This document shows, piece after piece, positions 34,123-46,275 of a DNA stretch of 64,000 nucleotides. A program made the translations under genes and the position numbers. The stretch lies in assembly GCF_049243985.1 (NCBI RefSeq), contig NC_135380.1, positions 15,424,501-15,488,500 of the forward strand, given 5' to 3'. Under the pieces are notes generated by a model that ran no database searches, was not told the DNA's origin, and saw only the letters and a program-made list of their open reading frames with translations. Source of the DNA: Paroedura picta. Taxonomy: Eukaryota; Chordata; Lepidosauria; Squamata; Gekkonidae. The first letter of the stretch is position 1. Each line of letters opens with the position of its first letter.

Positions 34123-37100
34123 ACAATTGATCTTATGAGAGACTGGGGGAACATGTCTGGCTTGCCACAATGCTTTTAAAAGAGACTTTAGGGAGCCAAA
34201 AGTTGAAACGGATCATGGCTTCTGGGTAGGCAGTTGGGTGGGTGGGCAGTCAGTCAGTGGGGTGGTGGCAACATCATCCAATTGAGGCAATAAACTTAGG
34301 CTTTCTTTCTATAGAGTTATATCCTGCGGAGTTTCCATATATGAATCCACTCTACCCTACCAATACAGAATGAATACTTAGCTGATGGTCTGAGATCAAC
34401 ACACATAGCTAATCAATCAATCATGGTCATCAAATCACTGCTCTCCTTTCGTATGCTTAGACTTTGAAATTTACCCCCTTTTCACCTGAAGGTCATTTTA
34501 TTTTAGAAGAAAACAATTTTGAAAATGGAAGGGTATTTTGTTGATTTCAACCCCATCCAGATCTTGATTTTCTAATGAAAGGGGAGGGAAACAACATTCC
34601 TCCCCAGTATTTATTGCTTCAGAAGGCTGCAAACATTCATTAAATTTCAGAATCTTGTTTTTATATGAAAACACGACGCGATGGAGACATCGAGCCACAA
34701 CTGTTCTGCCACAGCATGGTGCTTATATTCTGAACAAGCCGATGCATGCTTTAGGCGCTCAACAATTGACAGTCAACTGGCAGAATCATCTTGGGGAAGC
34801 ACAAAAAAAAAAAAGAAAAAAGAAGAAGAAGCAATAATCAGAAAGACTGCTCCCAAGGAAGAAACAAGATGTGATTACGAGACCACTTCTGAAACCTGCT
34901 TTCAGCATAACAGAGAAGGGACTTTTTGATGGATATTGAGTGGTGGGACCCATGGTATGGATCTACAGTGTCTAGAAAAGTTAGCAGATGGCTTAATTAA
35001 GCTAGCATGCACAGCATGGCATTGCTGGCTACTGAGTGCATGTAGGTCAAAAAACAACAACAACAACAAAACACAGACTCTGGTTGTACTATTAAACTAA
35101 TATAACAACCATTTATTAGAGAACTAGGCAAGAAAAGTAGGAAGATGGTCCCTAATCTAAGCTACTTGGATGGGGAGAGATGCAGGATGTACCTCTCCCC
35201 CTACCATGCTGTAGGCAGACAAGATGGAGAGAGAAAGAATTCTGAAAAAAAAAGCAGGAAGCAGGAAGTTGTCTATAAGAGTCTCGGTTTAGCCTTAAAG
35301 GGACAGCATCAGAGACATCAGAAAGATGAGTAGTGAGCGTTCCTATCTATATCAGTGACTCTGTGATAAGGAATCATCCCCTTCTGCAGGCTGAAGCAAG
35401 AGATGTCACCCAGGGCACAACTTCTAACACTTCTGAGATTCTACTGAAGATGTCTCCTGAACGTCAAATCCCTCTTACTTTTGTCCTTCTGAATTACTTG
35501 GTCTTATTTGCAATGCCTTAGGAATTCTACATTATTCCATGTTTTGTTTTCAGACACAGTACTGACTATGTACACCATAGCATGTGCAGTGCTCTGCAGC
35601 TTTCAGTTCCTCCCTTTAAAGTGCAACATCTCTTCACATTACATCCTATTGGTAATGCGCTGAAGAAAGCAAACCTGCTTTGGCTGTGGAAGGGTTGTAT
35701 CCTGAATCGTTTGTGCGTGTGTGGCATTTCACCACTATACATGTCATTAACTGTCACATACAAAAAATTCTGATGATGTCATATGCTCAGGGTTTTATCA
35801 CTACACGCATTAATCATGGAGAGAGAAAAGGACGCAAATGAACCAAAGGATCTGACCATTGTGATTCGCGCAGGTGGTAACTATCCAGCCTTAGAGGATG
35901 CCCATTCTCAGTCCAGATGCTGGCCTGGATTTGGGATGGAAACAGCTTTGTTTGGTCTAATTAATGATATTTGTTAGGAGAGTGAAAGGGAGAGTGCATC
36001 TTTGTTTATTCACGGGCTTTTAAACTTAATTTGTATTTATGCATTCATAAACGACTCTTGGCTTGAGGGCTGTTTTATGGATACGATTTTAGGCTGAGAT
36101 ATACATTTTCCAAATAAATAAATTATAATGGGTTGGACCCAGCCAGCTTTTTCACTCAGCCTCATTCAGTTCTAGTCCTCGCTTTTGTACATGCATGTGA
36201 TTTTCAGCCTAGCCTTTCTGATTGGTTAAAGAAAATGCCACCTTTTTCATAGACAAACCTGCTGGTTGGTTCCAGAAATGTGCTTGATCAGCCCAACAGT
36301 ACATCTAGTTTAGCACCCTGTTTTACATGGGAGCCAACCAGATGCCTCTAGTAGGCTCACAAGCCATTCATATGGAAGGTATCATCTCTAAATGTGAAGA
36401 TTTTATTTAGTCATTGTGGCAAATAAACACTGATGGGCTAACCTCCATAAATCAATATAATCTCTTTTTAAAGCTAACTCATGTAGCAGTCATTGCTGCA
36501 TCTTGTAGCAGTGAATACCACCAATTAATTACCTATTTAGTCACTGTACAGGCTGGCTATATTCAGACTTTCTGCTGAAAATAGCAAGGTCAGGGGATGG
36601 GAGATCCCCCAATTTCTTTGCCTTCTGTGTGTTCACCAAATTTCTAGGAAGGTCTTGGAAAGAGTTAGTATGTACATTAGAAAGAGTTGGAAAGCTAATG
36701 AATGATCACTTAAAGGCTATGACAGTAAGCAAATATATTAAGAAATAAGTTCCATTAAACCCAGTTGGAATTTCTTCTTAGGAGATGTTCGAGATTGGGC
36801 TGTCGGAAGGAAAAGAGGCCCGTTGTTAACATTTTCAAAAGCTTCCCTTGAAATGAAATAACTTGAAGAACAAAGTCATGGGAAAGGACCTTACTAAATG
36901 GTAAAGAGAGCCTTCGGTATTCTATAGACAGTAAAAGTTCACAATGCCATGTTCAGCTCAAGATCAGCAGTTTGTCACATCTTTCCTGTTCATTCCTTAA
37001 AGCGCATGGCTCCCCATGTTCCTATTATAATCTATTTAAGGCTCCTCACCTGCTTAAACATCTTGAAAGCTAATGAGATAGAAAAATCCCTAATGGGTGG

Positions 37101-38131
37101 CTATTCTAGGACAGAGAAGAGTTCAAAGCTGTAGCTCTGCACACATCTAGCTTCTGCTTTTGAGTTTGGCTTTTTATGAGCAATGTACATACAGCTCTAA
37201 CTTACATTTGAAGTCCTAACAATAAGACCACGATTGTGTTCTCTAGCTGGCATGCTATCTCCATGCTGCTAAGCACAAAAAAGGCCTTTCCAGTCCCCTC
37301 TGTCTGAACCTGATGCGTTGTGTATGTTTGCATGTCCTATGTCAGTGAATTAGGGGCCCCTTCCCTGACTTGAAGGGGATCCAAATCTGGAAGAGAAGGA
37401 ATTCCACAACCCAAAGAAAATATTTAAGTTGCACACAACCAAAGTAATATAGAACTCTTTTGACAGCTGCTTAATAGAATGTGATGACCATTGGAAAAGC
37501 AAAGAGCTACCCAGGTCTGCCCAATTATCCCAGGGAGGGTATAAGAACTATTTTCCTAGGCCAAACTCTGCATTTCTGCTTCGATACTCCTGGAAGTCAT
37601 CTGAAAGCTGTCAGAGTCCTATCCTTAATTAAAAGCATTACTGTTTTATTGTTGTTATGCTCTTGTAGTTGTTAGACAACACCAGTAATTAGACATGATT
37701 TTCTTACCTCTGCAGCATTTGTGAAAGCAGAACCTGACTGGGAATTAGACTGTGCCTCACCACCATCAATGAAGTCTCCAAGGGCCTGGATTATCAGGGT
37801 TAGTTTAGCATCGTCTTCTGTTTCAGCACATTAGACATGACTGGGAGTCTCTGAGGGCCTGGCAAGAGCTGCTGAGGAATTCCAACGCCATCCTGCAGGA
37901 AGACATATTGAGAGAAAACCATTCTGGGTTTTTTTCCCTCCCAGTCACATTAAGGCTTGAATAATGAAAAATGACAAACCTAATCTCCTCCAAGGAACCG
38001 CATGGTTGTTTCTTCAAGTTCAGCAATGGCTACTACTTTACAACTTTTGAGCGGCAAGTGAGGGGAGCCCTTCCGTTTAGATTCTCTTCTTGCCAGTCAG
38101 GTAGAATTGAAGGCCCAAGTATGAACTTATC
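34123..38131. other. Long gene-free stretch, mostly unique
   Basis: Four kilobases of AT-rich DNA. It holds an A/GAA-rich run (34800-34832), a CAA run (35050-35070), and at 36290-36370 a fragment of a repeat also seen at 53258-53335 (ATCTAGTTTAGCACCCTGTT; GAGCCAACCAGATGCCTCTA). No exon, RNA gene or other element is recognised. Confidence 0.5.
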
Positions 38132-38139
38132 ACATAGCC

Positions 38140-38456
38140 CAGTGATCCCCAACCCCCAGTCCGGGGAAACGGTCCCTGTCCGTGGATCAGTCAGTACTGG
38201 GCCACGGCTCCTCTTCCACCGGCTCACCTTTGGTGCTCTCCAGCAGTCACCATGGCTGGGGCTCCCCCTCAGCATGGCACTGTGCAGCTGCTGCTGGCAG
38301 TGCCCCCAGCAGGCGGCAGGAAGTCAGGGGCACCGGCAGGAAAGCGGAGCAGGGGCTCAGGCGGCAGCGGTGACGTCCCTTGGCCAAAGGCCAAGGCCTC
38401 AGTAAAATTATCAAGTGTTGACCAGTCCCCGCTGATAAAAAGGTTGGGAACCACTG
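38140..38456. mobile_element. hAT (Charlie-type ends) non-autonomous element, 317 bp
   Basis: The left end CAGTGATCCCCAACC and the right end read inward CAGTGGTTCCCAACC are inverted repeats with two differences. The TSD ACATAGCC (38132-38139 and 38457-38464) is exact. The interior is GC-rich, unlike its surroundings. Frames in it (to 118 codons) are composition-driven and show no transposase motif. Confidence 0.95.
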
Positions 38457-38464
38457 ACATAGCC

Positions 38465-39464
38465 TATTGTATGCACATGGGCTTGAGGCTACTGGAGGTT
38501 GTATACAAAAAAAAAAAAAAAGAGGGATTGGACTGCAGTGCCTCATTTTCTTCCTTCATGCTGTTTCTGGTAATCTCTTACCCTTCAGGAAAACCTTTTT
38601 TGGGGTGACAAGTTGGACTGGAGAGCGGGAGGGAGGTGATGAAGAAGAGTTCCATTGATGGATGTTCCTTCTGTCCATGGGAATCTTCCGCTGGATCCAA
38701 GCTATGATTCCCACCTGATAATATAATGACTCATAAAACAAATATACAAAAAATAAACATACAAACAATGGATTCTACATTTCCTCCTATGTTTGAGTCT
38801 CGGTAAAATATACCAGTTTTCCCCCTCCTCTGTGTTTGGACTCCACCAACCTTTCCCTCAAACAGTGAACTCTCAAAATGAAATTTTAGTATGTGTTTTT
38901 TGAATCTGCCTTTCCATTTTAGATACCAACTTGACCCTCATGCTTGTTTTCCCAAGGAAAAGCGAGAAGTATGGTTAAGGAAAAGCTGGATCCAACCAGC
39001 TTTTCCAACACTGAAAAAGAAATTAAGGAGTCCCCTTTGATTCTCTCAAAAATGCTATGCTGGGAATTGTGGAACTTTCATGGACAATCGGGACTTTCAT
39101 CAGTCGAGATAAATCCATTCTGTGTGTAACAATGTCACCACACTACACTACCCAGTTTCCATGGACACATTTTAGCTAATCAAGTAGCATCTTAACCTTC
39201 CTCACACACAAGTCATAAACGGTCTAATGCATTGCATGATATCCCTAGTTAGATGCAGCGCTAGTCTCATTTCTCCCCCTATTAACAATTTTTTGCTCTT
39301 GTAACTATCAGGGGAACAGTGACAAAGGAAGAGGAATCCAGAGTGCATTTTTGTCTCTTGTCCTCATCATCTTTTAAACTCAGCATCCAAACAAGGACCA
39401 CAACAGAATTATTTCTTTGGTGTGTTGCATGTACTTTCAAGACTTTGCAGAAGCCTATCTTTAA
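38465..39464. other. Gene-free stretch, no recognised feature
   Basis: A poly-A run lies at 38507-38521. Nothing else is recognised. Confidence 0.5.
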
Positions 39465-39626
39465 CCGCTCCTCGTGGAGCGGATTAAATAAAACAGTAAG
39501 GGCTCCGTCGGTGGGCCCTATCCAGGATGAGGAAGGGTGCCGGTTGGCCCCTTCCCTTGGACTGACAATTGGAGGGCCTAATCAGCAGGCGCGAAGCCTG
39601 CCGATTGGGCCTTCTGATTGTCAGTC
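39465..39626. repeat. GC-rich double-hairpin segment of unknown class
   Basis: A small hairpin has 7-bp perfect arms CCGCTCC/GGAGCGG (39465-39482). A larger one has 31-nt arms at 39560-39590 and 39596-39626 around loop GCGAA, with GCAGGC/GCCTGC perfect next to the loop. The composition is much more GC-rich than the flanks. I cannot place it in a family. Confidence 0.75.
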
Positions 39627-41139
39627 TGGCGGCAAGGGACTGAAACACAAATGGATATTTCATCTACAGGGCTCCATAGAATCAGTCCAGGTTGGGAAAC
39701 AGCACAGAGCGGAAGATTTTGACCATTTCCACACTTGAGATATACCTTGTTTTATCTTTGCTTTGGATTTCCATTGGATGCTGCAAGTTGACACTTTCCA
39801 CATTTGGCCAACCCTCCCATCACCTCCCAGGCTGAAATTCACCATGTTTTCCACATTGAGAGTTGGAAAGAATAAATCCCATTGAGAAGACCTCATTAGA
39901 TTTGTCCTCTTGATTTCTTTCTCAAGAGCCCTATTCTAACTGTACTAAATGCCCATCTCCTTGATGCTCCCTGATGCTCGTAGGTTTTTGAATCATGTAT
40001 GCTATAGATCTTGCATATTCCAACAATTAGGACATTCATACTTGAGCTGCGCTGATTTATATTTGGGTGCAAATTCGGCAGCTTTGTTCTCTAACAAACT
40101 CCTAAATGATGAATTTATGCCAGAACCAGAGTTCTTTTTTTAACAGAAACGTGTAGGCATAATGCCATCTGTAAATTTCAACACAGGATACAATTTTAAC
40201 CAAGCCAGTCAACACCTTCTTTCAAGCATAACACGAGACAAACAAATATACCACTAGGATCCAGACTGAATAAAAGAGTAAAGCATTGTCAGATATGGCT
40301 TGACCTCATTACAAATAAACAGTTCATCTATAATGCATTTAACTCAAGTTCTTCTGGTTGTAATAAATTAATTGTTCTCTAGCGGACAGCTACTGCAAGC
40401 ACATTTTGAAAAAAAAATCATTCCAATAAAAACCACATCAATAATAACGCCTCCCAACCATTTTGCAGTCAAGAAACGCTTAAACAGTGGTTTTCTTCCA
40501 GGTCTCGTCACAAAACCTAGAGAGGATATAAACGTCCCACAATTACTATTTTTAATCCAGTGCATGCCACCCATTCCAATGCTATTAATGATTCATCTTT
40601 TTTAATTAAAAAAGGGTAAGATATAAAACAAGGGGCATGGTTGCTTCCTTAGGCTTTGAACATAACATTCCTATATATCTTAATTGTACCACCAGAGAAA
40701 ATTCTAATTTAATGACTCTTCATGAAAGATGATATTGCATTATCATTTTATTCAGGGCTTACTTAAAGGAAAGTAATCAAAACCCGTTAACTAAGCAGTA
40801 GTTTTATGAACCTCTTGAGGACAAGAGCAACAGTTGCAGAGATAACGTGCCAGTGTTGCTTTAACGGTTTGTTTTGGGGAGTGCCGAGTTGGATTCATTG
40901 TCCCGGGGCACGAGAAATTCAGATTTTATTTCTTGCTCTCAAAACTTTCTCAAACAACTCAGATGTTGCGAGGCCAACTCACACTGGACTTAATTAATCC
41001 TGCAGGACTCTGCAATTATTTATCTCATGCAGATACCAGGCAGTCTGGCCATTCGCCGATTCATGCAAAATCGATGGTTTGGCTACCATGGAGGAAAGCT
41101 GCGAAGACAGACTGCAAATGAGGGAGGCTTTTTCATTTC
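39627..41139. other. Gene-free stretch, no recognised feature
   Basis: AT-rich and unique-looking. Nothing is recognised. Confidence 0.5.
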
Positions 41140-41460
41140 TCATCTGCTGTTTGGAGCTTCTTCTTTTTTTTTAACATTTTCATTCAGCTTCTCATGGATG
41201 CTCTCAGAATCCATGATTCTTTCTTTTTGCAGTATTTTCCAGCTTCCTCACATAGAATCCCCCTCCCCACATAAATGTGCTCATTTTTCACTGATATCTT
41301 TGTGACAGTAAATCAGCACTGTACATGTATTATACATCTCAATGATGTACAACGTACATATAAATACACTATAAATTGTGGCTGAAAACAAACTAACGTG
41401 CGTTCTCAAAACAAATCCGCAAAAATGCGAAAAAGCAAAATGCAAAAAATAGAAATAAAT
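41140..41460. repeat. Diverged unclassified repeat, copy 1
   Basis: Words in order: TTCTTTCTTTTTGCAGTATTTTCCAGCTTCCT-type block (41218-41250), CATAAATGTGC, TTTTTCA, AATCAGCACTGTACATGTAT, ACATATAAATACACTATAAA. The same order occurs at 55620-55920. Confidence 0.6.
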
Positions 41461-41464
41461 AAAT

Positions 41465-41466
<2 letters not shown>

Positions 41467-41551
<85 letters not shown>
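41467..41551. repeat. Compound (TG)n-(AG)n microsatellite
   Basis: About 28 bases of TG followed by about 56 bases of AG, both uninterrupted. It is likely highly variable in length. Confidence 0.98.
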
Positions 41552-41554
<3 letters not shown>

Positions 41555-41589
41555 CCATAACTGACCTTGATTCTTCTTGAGAAAGGTGT

Positions 41590-42400
41590 ACAGCAAATAG
41601 CCAGAATACATTCTGAATCCCTACTTTGCCATAGGAGTTTGCTGGTGGCTTTGGCCTAGTCACTCATGGCAAATAGATGGGGAAGAAATGGAGATAGTGA
41701 CAGATTTTATTTTCCTGGGCTCCAAGATCACTGCAGATGGGGACTGCAGCAAAGAAATTAAAAGACGCTTGCTCCTGGGGAGGAAAGCTATGGCAAATCT
41801 AGACAGCATCCTAAAAAGCAGAGACATCACCCTGCCAACAAAAGTGCGTTTAGTCAAGGCTATGGTATTCCCAGTTGCAATGTATGGCTGTGAAAGTTGG
41901 ACCATAAGGAAGGCCGAGCGTCAAAGAATTGAGGCTTTTGAACTCTGGTGCTGGAGAAGACTCTTGCGAGTCCCTTGGACTGCAAGGCGAACAAACCGGT
42001 CAGTCCTAGAGGAGATCAACCCTGACTGCTCTTTAGAAGGCCAGATCCTGAAGATGAAACTCAAATACTTTGGCCACTTCATGAGAAGGAAGGACTCCCT
42101 GGAGAAGAGCCTAATGCTGGGAGCGATCGAGGGCAAAAGAAGAAGGGGACGACAGAGAATGAGGTGGCTGGATGGAATCACTGAAGCACTGGGTGCAAAC
42201 TTAAATGGACTCCGGGGAATGGTAGAGGACAGGAAGGCCTGGAGGATCATTGTCCATGGGGTCGCGATGGGTCGGACACAACTTCGCACATAACAACAAC
42301 AACAACTTGGCCTAGTCACACACTCTCAGCCTACCTTCTTAACAGCTTTGCTGCGAGGATAAAATGGAAGAGAGAAAAATATGAGCTGCTTTGAGTCACC
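41590..42400 (+). repeat. CORE/MIR-like tRNA SINE split by a Bov-B insertion
   Basis: The left piece 41590-41663 ends TTGGCCTAGTCAC. The right piece resumes after the insertion with CACACTCTCAGCC, TGCGAGGATAAAATGGA and GAGCTGCTTTGAGTC, a typical SINE 3' core. Joined across the duplicated site, the words read in the normal order for this family (core, CTCTCAGCC, GAGGATAAA, GCTGCTTTG). Confidence 0.7.
41664..42306 (+). repeat. Young RTE/Bov-B LINE, 5'-truncated, 3' end of ORF2
   Basis: An uninterrupted 201-codon frame (41688-42293) reads FIFLGSKITADGDCSKEIKR, GRKAMANLDSILKSRD, VFPVAMYGCESWTIRKAERQ, ELWCWRRLLRVPWTARRTNR, KYFGHFMRRKDSLEKSLMLG, RRRGRQRMRWLDGITEALG and GVAMGRTQLRT. It matches, step by step, the C-terminal third of the Bov-B reverse transcriptase, after the catalytic YADD box. 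The catalytic residues and endonuclease are missing through 5' truncation, so it cannot encode an active enzyme. The 3' end is (AAC)n. The exact 13-bp TSD TTGGCCTAGTCAC (41651-41663 and 42307-42319) and the intact frame suggest a recent insertion. It sits inside an older SINE. Confidence 0.97.
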
Positions 42401-42768
42401 ACCAATAATATGCATGTTCTTCTGTCCCATCTCAAAAGAAGCTCTTGGTGTTTCCTACTAGGGGAAGTCCTTATAACATTAGTGCCATTATGAGAGGGGT
42501 AGCAGTTCCACATTGCAATTATTTGGCCCAGTAAACCAATGATATATCCCAATTTATGTGCTTTTGCCTAGCTGGGTATCTTGGTGGGAATTCTCGGGTG
42601 CAAACATAATGGATTGTATCCAGCTAACTGTGAGCAAAGAACAAAACCTTCCTTCCTCCTCCATGGCAAAGCACTTTATTCAGGGTCAGATGCCTTCCGG
42701 AAACAGTTCATGACATGATATGCATCTGCAGTAGAGATACAAATCTATTTTTAAAAAATCAACCCTGC
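42401..42768. other. Gene-free stretch, no recognised feature
   Basis: No repeat or gene is recognised. Confidence 0.5.
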
Positions 42769-42779
42769 CTCTTGCTGGT

Positions 42780-43137
42780 GTTGTTGTTGTTAGGTGCGAA
42801 GTCGTGTCCGACCCATCGCGACCCCATGGACAATGATCCTCCAGGCCTTCCTGTCCTCTACCATTCCCCGGATTCCATTTAAATTTGCACCAACTGCTTC
42901 AGTGACTCCATCCAGCCACCTCGTTCTCTGTTGTCCCCTTCTTCTTTTGCCCACAATCGCTCCCAGCATTAGGCTCTTCTCCAGGGAGTCCTTCCTTCTC
43001 ATGAGGTGGCCAAAGTATTTGAGTTTCATCTTCAGGATCTGGCCTTCTAAGGAGCAGGCAGGGCTGATCTCCTCTAGGACTGACCAGTTTGTTCACCTTG
43101 CAGTCCAAGGGACTCGCAAGAGTCTTCTCCAGCACCA
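42780..43137 (-). repeat. Young RTE/Bov-B LINE, strongly 5'-truncated
   Basis: On the minus strand, the frame KYFGHLMRRKDSLEKSLMLG to RTRLRT is open and differs from the copy at 41664 at few residues. The tail (GTT units on the plus strand) is at 42780. The exact 11-bp TSD CTCTTGCTGGT (42769-42779 and 43138-43148) is present. Confidence 0.96.
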
Positions 43138-43148
43138 CTCTTGCTGGT

Positions 43149-44314
43149 AGAAGTCTCTTTTTTCCAGAAGAAAGCAACTAAGGGATACAATGATCCATAA
43201 GGATATGCTGGGAAGTTTAGAGGCAGCACAAAAGCCCTATTCAGGAATCCCATGCACTATTCCTTTCCCATAATGAACTCCGTCATTTCAACAGCAATGC
43301 CGTTTGGATATGAGCAGTTTATTCTTGAGTTTAGAAAGAGATCTTAAGCTATTTTCTTTCCCTAGAAAATTGTCAATATTTTCTGGATGAATGCATTCTA
43401 AATGGCCTGCTTTATTCATTACATCCCTTGTACTATGCACAGTTTTAATAAGGCTTTGATTATACCTGACATCTCAAAGTAGCCTTGAGTCTGGTAACTT
43501 GATTCAACCAAATTAAATATGGATTATATGCTGTGTAATTAGGCCAGACTCACAGCATTATACACTAGGAAGACATCTGAAGTCTACAAACTCCTAGGCA
43601 ACCAGAACGAGAGTTTAGAATGGAATTTTTCCAAATATTATGGTGGCAGTTATCTGGCAGAGAGTCCGTAGCAGGGTGGTGTCATGATCGTAGAGTTTGG
43701 GGCCGCGAAAAAAATGTACTAAAGCACATTTAAAAGGTGTGAAAAAGGAATCAGATGCTGTTTATCTTTTCCTAATGTTACTTTAATTAAATTTAATTGA
43801 TGTTGCTGCTATGGAGATAGCATGTGTCAAGGGAAATGACAAGACAGGAGGATTCGTACATTTAATTGCACATCAGAGAGGAGGCAACTCAACAGAAAGT
43901 TTATATGTGTGGAGGTATGACAGAACTTATTTTTAAAAGGTACTATACAAAGTCTTATATTTGCCCGCTATAGAAGGCTAAGTGGAAACCCACAGGGAAC
44001 AGATATAAAACACAGATGAATAGGCAGAGATGTCAAACACTTCCACATATATGCTAAGAATCCATATTTGCAGATCCTGGCTATGGTTTCACAGTGTTCC
44101 ACATTGCAATTATCTGTTTCTCACATCACCATCCCACCCCTGAAATATTATCTGTTTTCTTACAAACAGAGAGAACGGGAGAGGAGAAAAGTAGAAAGGG
44201 AATGTCTAGTCTACCTCACGAGCAACCATCTGACAATGGATTCATTTGTCCCTCCCTTGGCTCTGTCTCAGGTAGTTGGTCTTACATGGAGGCTGTGGCA
44301 CAGAGGATGCTTTA
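43149..44314. other. Gene-free stretch, no recognised feature
   Basis: AT-rich and unique-looking. Nothing is recognised. Confidence 0.5.
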
Positions 44315-44402
44315 GGATGCTTTGGCCTGATCCTGAGTTGAGCAGGGAGTTGGACTAGTTGGCCTGTATGGCCCCTTCCAACTCTATGATTCTGTGATTC
44401 AG
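44315..44402 (+). repeat. CR1 LINE 3' end
   Basis: GGCCTGATCCTGAGTTGAGC, GGAGTTGGACTAGTTGGCCT and CAACTCTATGATTCTGTGAT match the 3' end at 404-490. Confidence 0.88.
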
Positions 44403-44820
44403 TCTGATTGTTCTGGAGGGAAGAAAACTCTGGGCCTGAGAAATTCCACAAATCTGGTACTTGGCAAGCATATGAGAAAGCTGAAATTGGGACACAGGTT
44501 CAGACCAAGAGTGGTGGCCTTGTGGTCTTCAGGAGCTCAGATATCAAGGTAGGAAACACTACCACCTGGTACCTTGGAGGACCTAAAATTGTCTTTACTC
44601 CCCTCTAAAGTGAGAGGGCCAGGTGTACCTCCCTGAGGACATAACATGGGGCTGCCACTGAAAAGGTTCTCTCTTTCATTAATGGGATGGTCAGGAGGGC
44701 CTTTCCCTGTGATCTTAATTCCTGGGCAGGAACATATAGGACCAGAGTGTCCTTCGGATACTTCCATTTCAAACTATGTAGGGCTTTAAAAATATAGCTC
44801 GTTGTTCAATGGCTGCTTGG
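44403..44820. repeat. Probable decayed L2-type LINE
   Basis: Words such as CCCTGAGGACATAAC, AGGGCCTTTCCCTGTG and TATGTAGGGCTTTAAAAATA have the feel of the L2 3' region on the minus strand, but are too diverged for a firm call. Confidence 0.35.
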
Positions 44821-44990
44821 CTTGTTGTTGTTAGTTGCAAAGTCTTGTCCAACCCATTGTGACCCCATGGACAATGATCCTCCAGGCCTTCCTGTCCTCT
44901 ACCATCCCCCAGAGTCCATTTAAGCTCTCACCGACTGCTTCAGTGACTCCATCTAGCCACCTCATTCTCTGTCATCACCCGCATCAAGAG
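44821..44990 (-). repeat. RTE/Bov-B LINE 3' end
   Basis: The plus strand starts TTGTTGTTGTTAGTTGCAAA and runs CCCATGGACAATGATCCTCC to GACTCCATCTAGCCACCTCA, the reverse of the Bov-B ORF end. It is more diverged than 42780-43137. Confidence 0.93.
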
Positions 44991-45849
44991 GCTCTTTAGT
45001 TCCTTGTCTAGAAAGCTCCGATTAGGGCAGGAGGAAAATGATCAGTATTATGTCACACAAGTCTGCTTGGCTCTGGGTTGTTTTTGGGACTGAAGCCAAC
45101 ACTGTCATTGTATGTTCTATAATAGCCTGTCATGCTGCTTCTGTCCTCAAACTGGCAAAGGTCTGCTTGCCATTTGGGCAGTGGTTTTGCCTGGCTCTCT
45201 TCTCAACTTGCCTGGTGAGCTAGAGTTGCTCATCTCAAGGAGGCTGGTGGAGGGCTTTTCATCCTCACCTGGCCCTTGTATTGTGACATCATTGCAATTT
45301 CACAGTTATTAAGAAGTCACTTCCAGTTCCTGGCAATCCAATACTGGTTTCAGGACCATTCAGGACCATTTCCAGGTCTCCTTGCCAGAATAGATAGTAC
45401 TAGGCTGGTTGTACTAACGGTTTGAAAGATAAATGCACAACTTATATTTGCATAAACGACATCCTTATGCATAAACATGGTCTCTGCATTAGCAGAGAGC
45501 TGTTCCAAGAATAAGCCGAAGACATCACAGCATGAGACACACTGGGCTATTCTTCATAATTATATTGTGAAAAGCTATCTGGCTTGGGAAACATGGGTAA
45601 CCCTATAAAGCTAGTCAAAGCTGGGAAGGCAGTATGATTAATTTCCTTGAGCTAAAGTTCAATTAATACACAAGGCATAGGTAAACAATGTTCCCAAATT
45701 TAATTTCCTACATAAATTCACCATGCCCCTGATTAAATCCTTACAGCAAGACAACACATCAAAGAGGGTCCAGCATCCTGAGGACAGTTAATTAAGTAAT
45801 GGAAGCGGTGTGCAGCTATCGTAAGAGTGATCAAAACTGAAAAAAAGAA
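44991..45849. other. Gene-free stretch, no recognised feature
   Basis: No gene is recognised. A 12-bp tandem duplication, CAGGACCATTTC-like, lies at 45351-45372. Confidence 0.5.
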
Positions 45850-45854
45850 AGAAA

Positions 45855-46275
45855 AGGATTTGGGGGCACCTTGAAGGTTAACAGATTTGTTGTGGCATAT
45901 ATGGACTAGAGCCCACCTTATCAGACATTAATGTGTGAAAACAAAGGCCACAATAAATAATCTTTAAGGTAAAGGTATCCCCTGTGCAATCACCGGGTCA
46001 TGGCTGACCCTTGGGGTTATGCCCTCTAGCGTTTTCATGGCAGACTCAATACGGGGTGGTTTGCCAGTGCCTTCCCCAGTCATTACCGTTTTACCCCCCA
46101 GCAAGCTGGGTACTCATTTTACCGACCTTAGAAGGATGGAAGGCTGAGTCAACCTTGAGCCGGCTGCTGGGATCGAACTCCCAGCCTCATGGGCAGACAG
46201 CTACAGACAGCATTTCTGCTGCCTTAACACCCTGCGCCAAAAGAGGCACTTTAATATTTAAGGTGCCATAAAACT
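45855..46275. repeat. AAGGTGCCA-type repeat split by a SINE
   Basis: Left part 45860-45965: GGCACCTTGAAGGTTAACAG, GTTGTGGCATATATGGACTA, CACAATAAATAATC. Right part 46249-46275: TTTAAGGTGCCATAAAAC. The two ends carry inverted AAGGTGCC words. It is related to the repeat at 22080. Confidence 0.6.
45966..46248 (-). repeat. Full-length Sauria-type tRNA SINE
   Basis: AAGGTAAAGG tail at the left, full body, and head (CTGCGCCAAAAGAGGC) at the right. The words CTTTAA on both sides may be part of the TSD, which is not cleanly resolved because the target itself is repetitive. Confidence 0.93.

Noticed and set aside
38252-38608. 118-codon frame rich in glycine and alanine
   Set aside because: Most of it lies in the GC-rich interior of the hAT element at 38140-38456.
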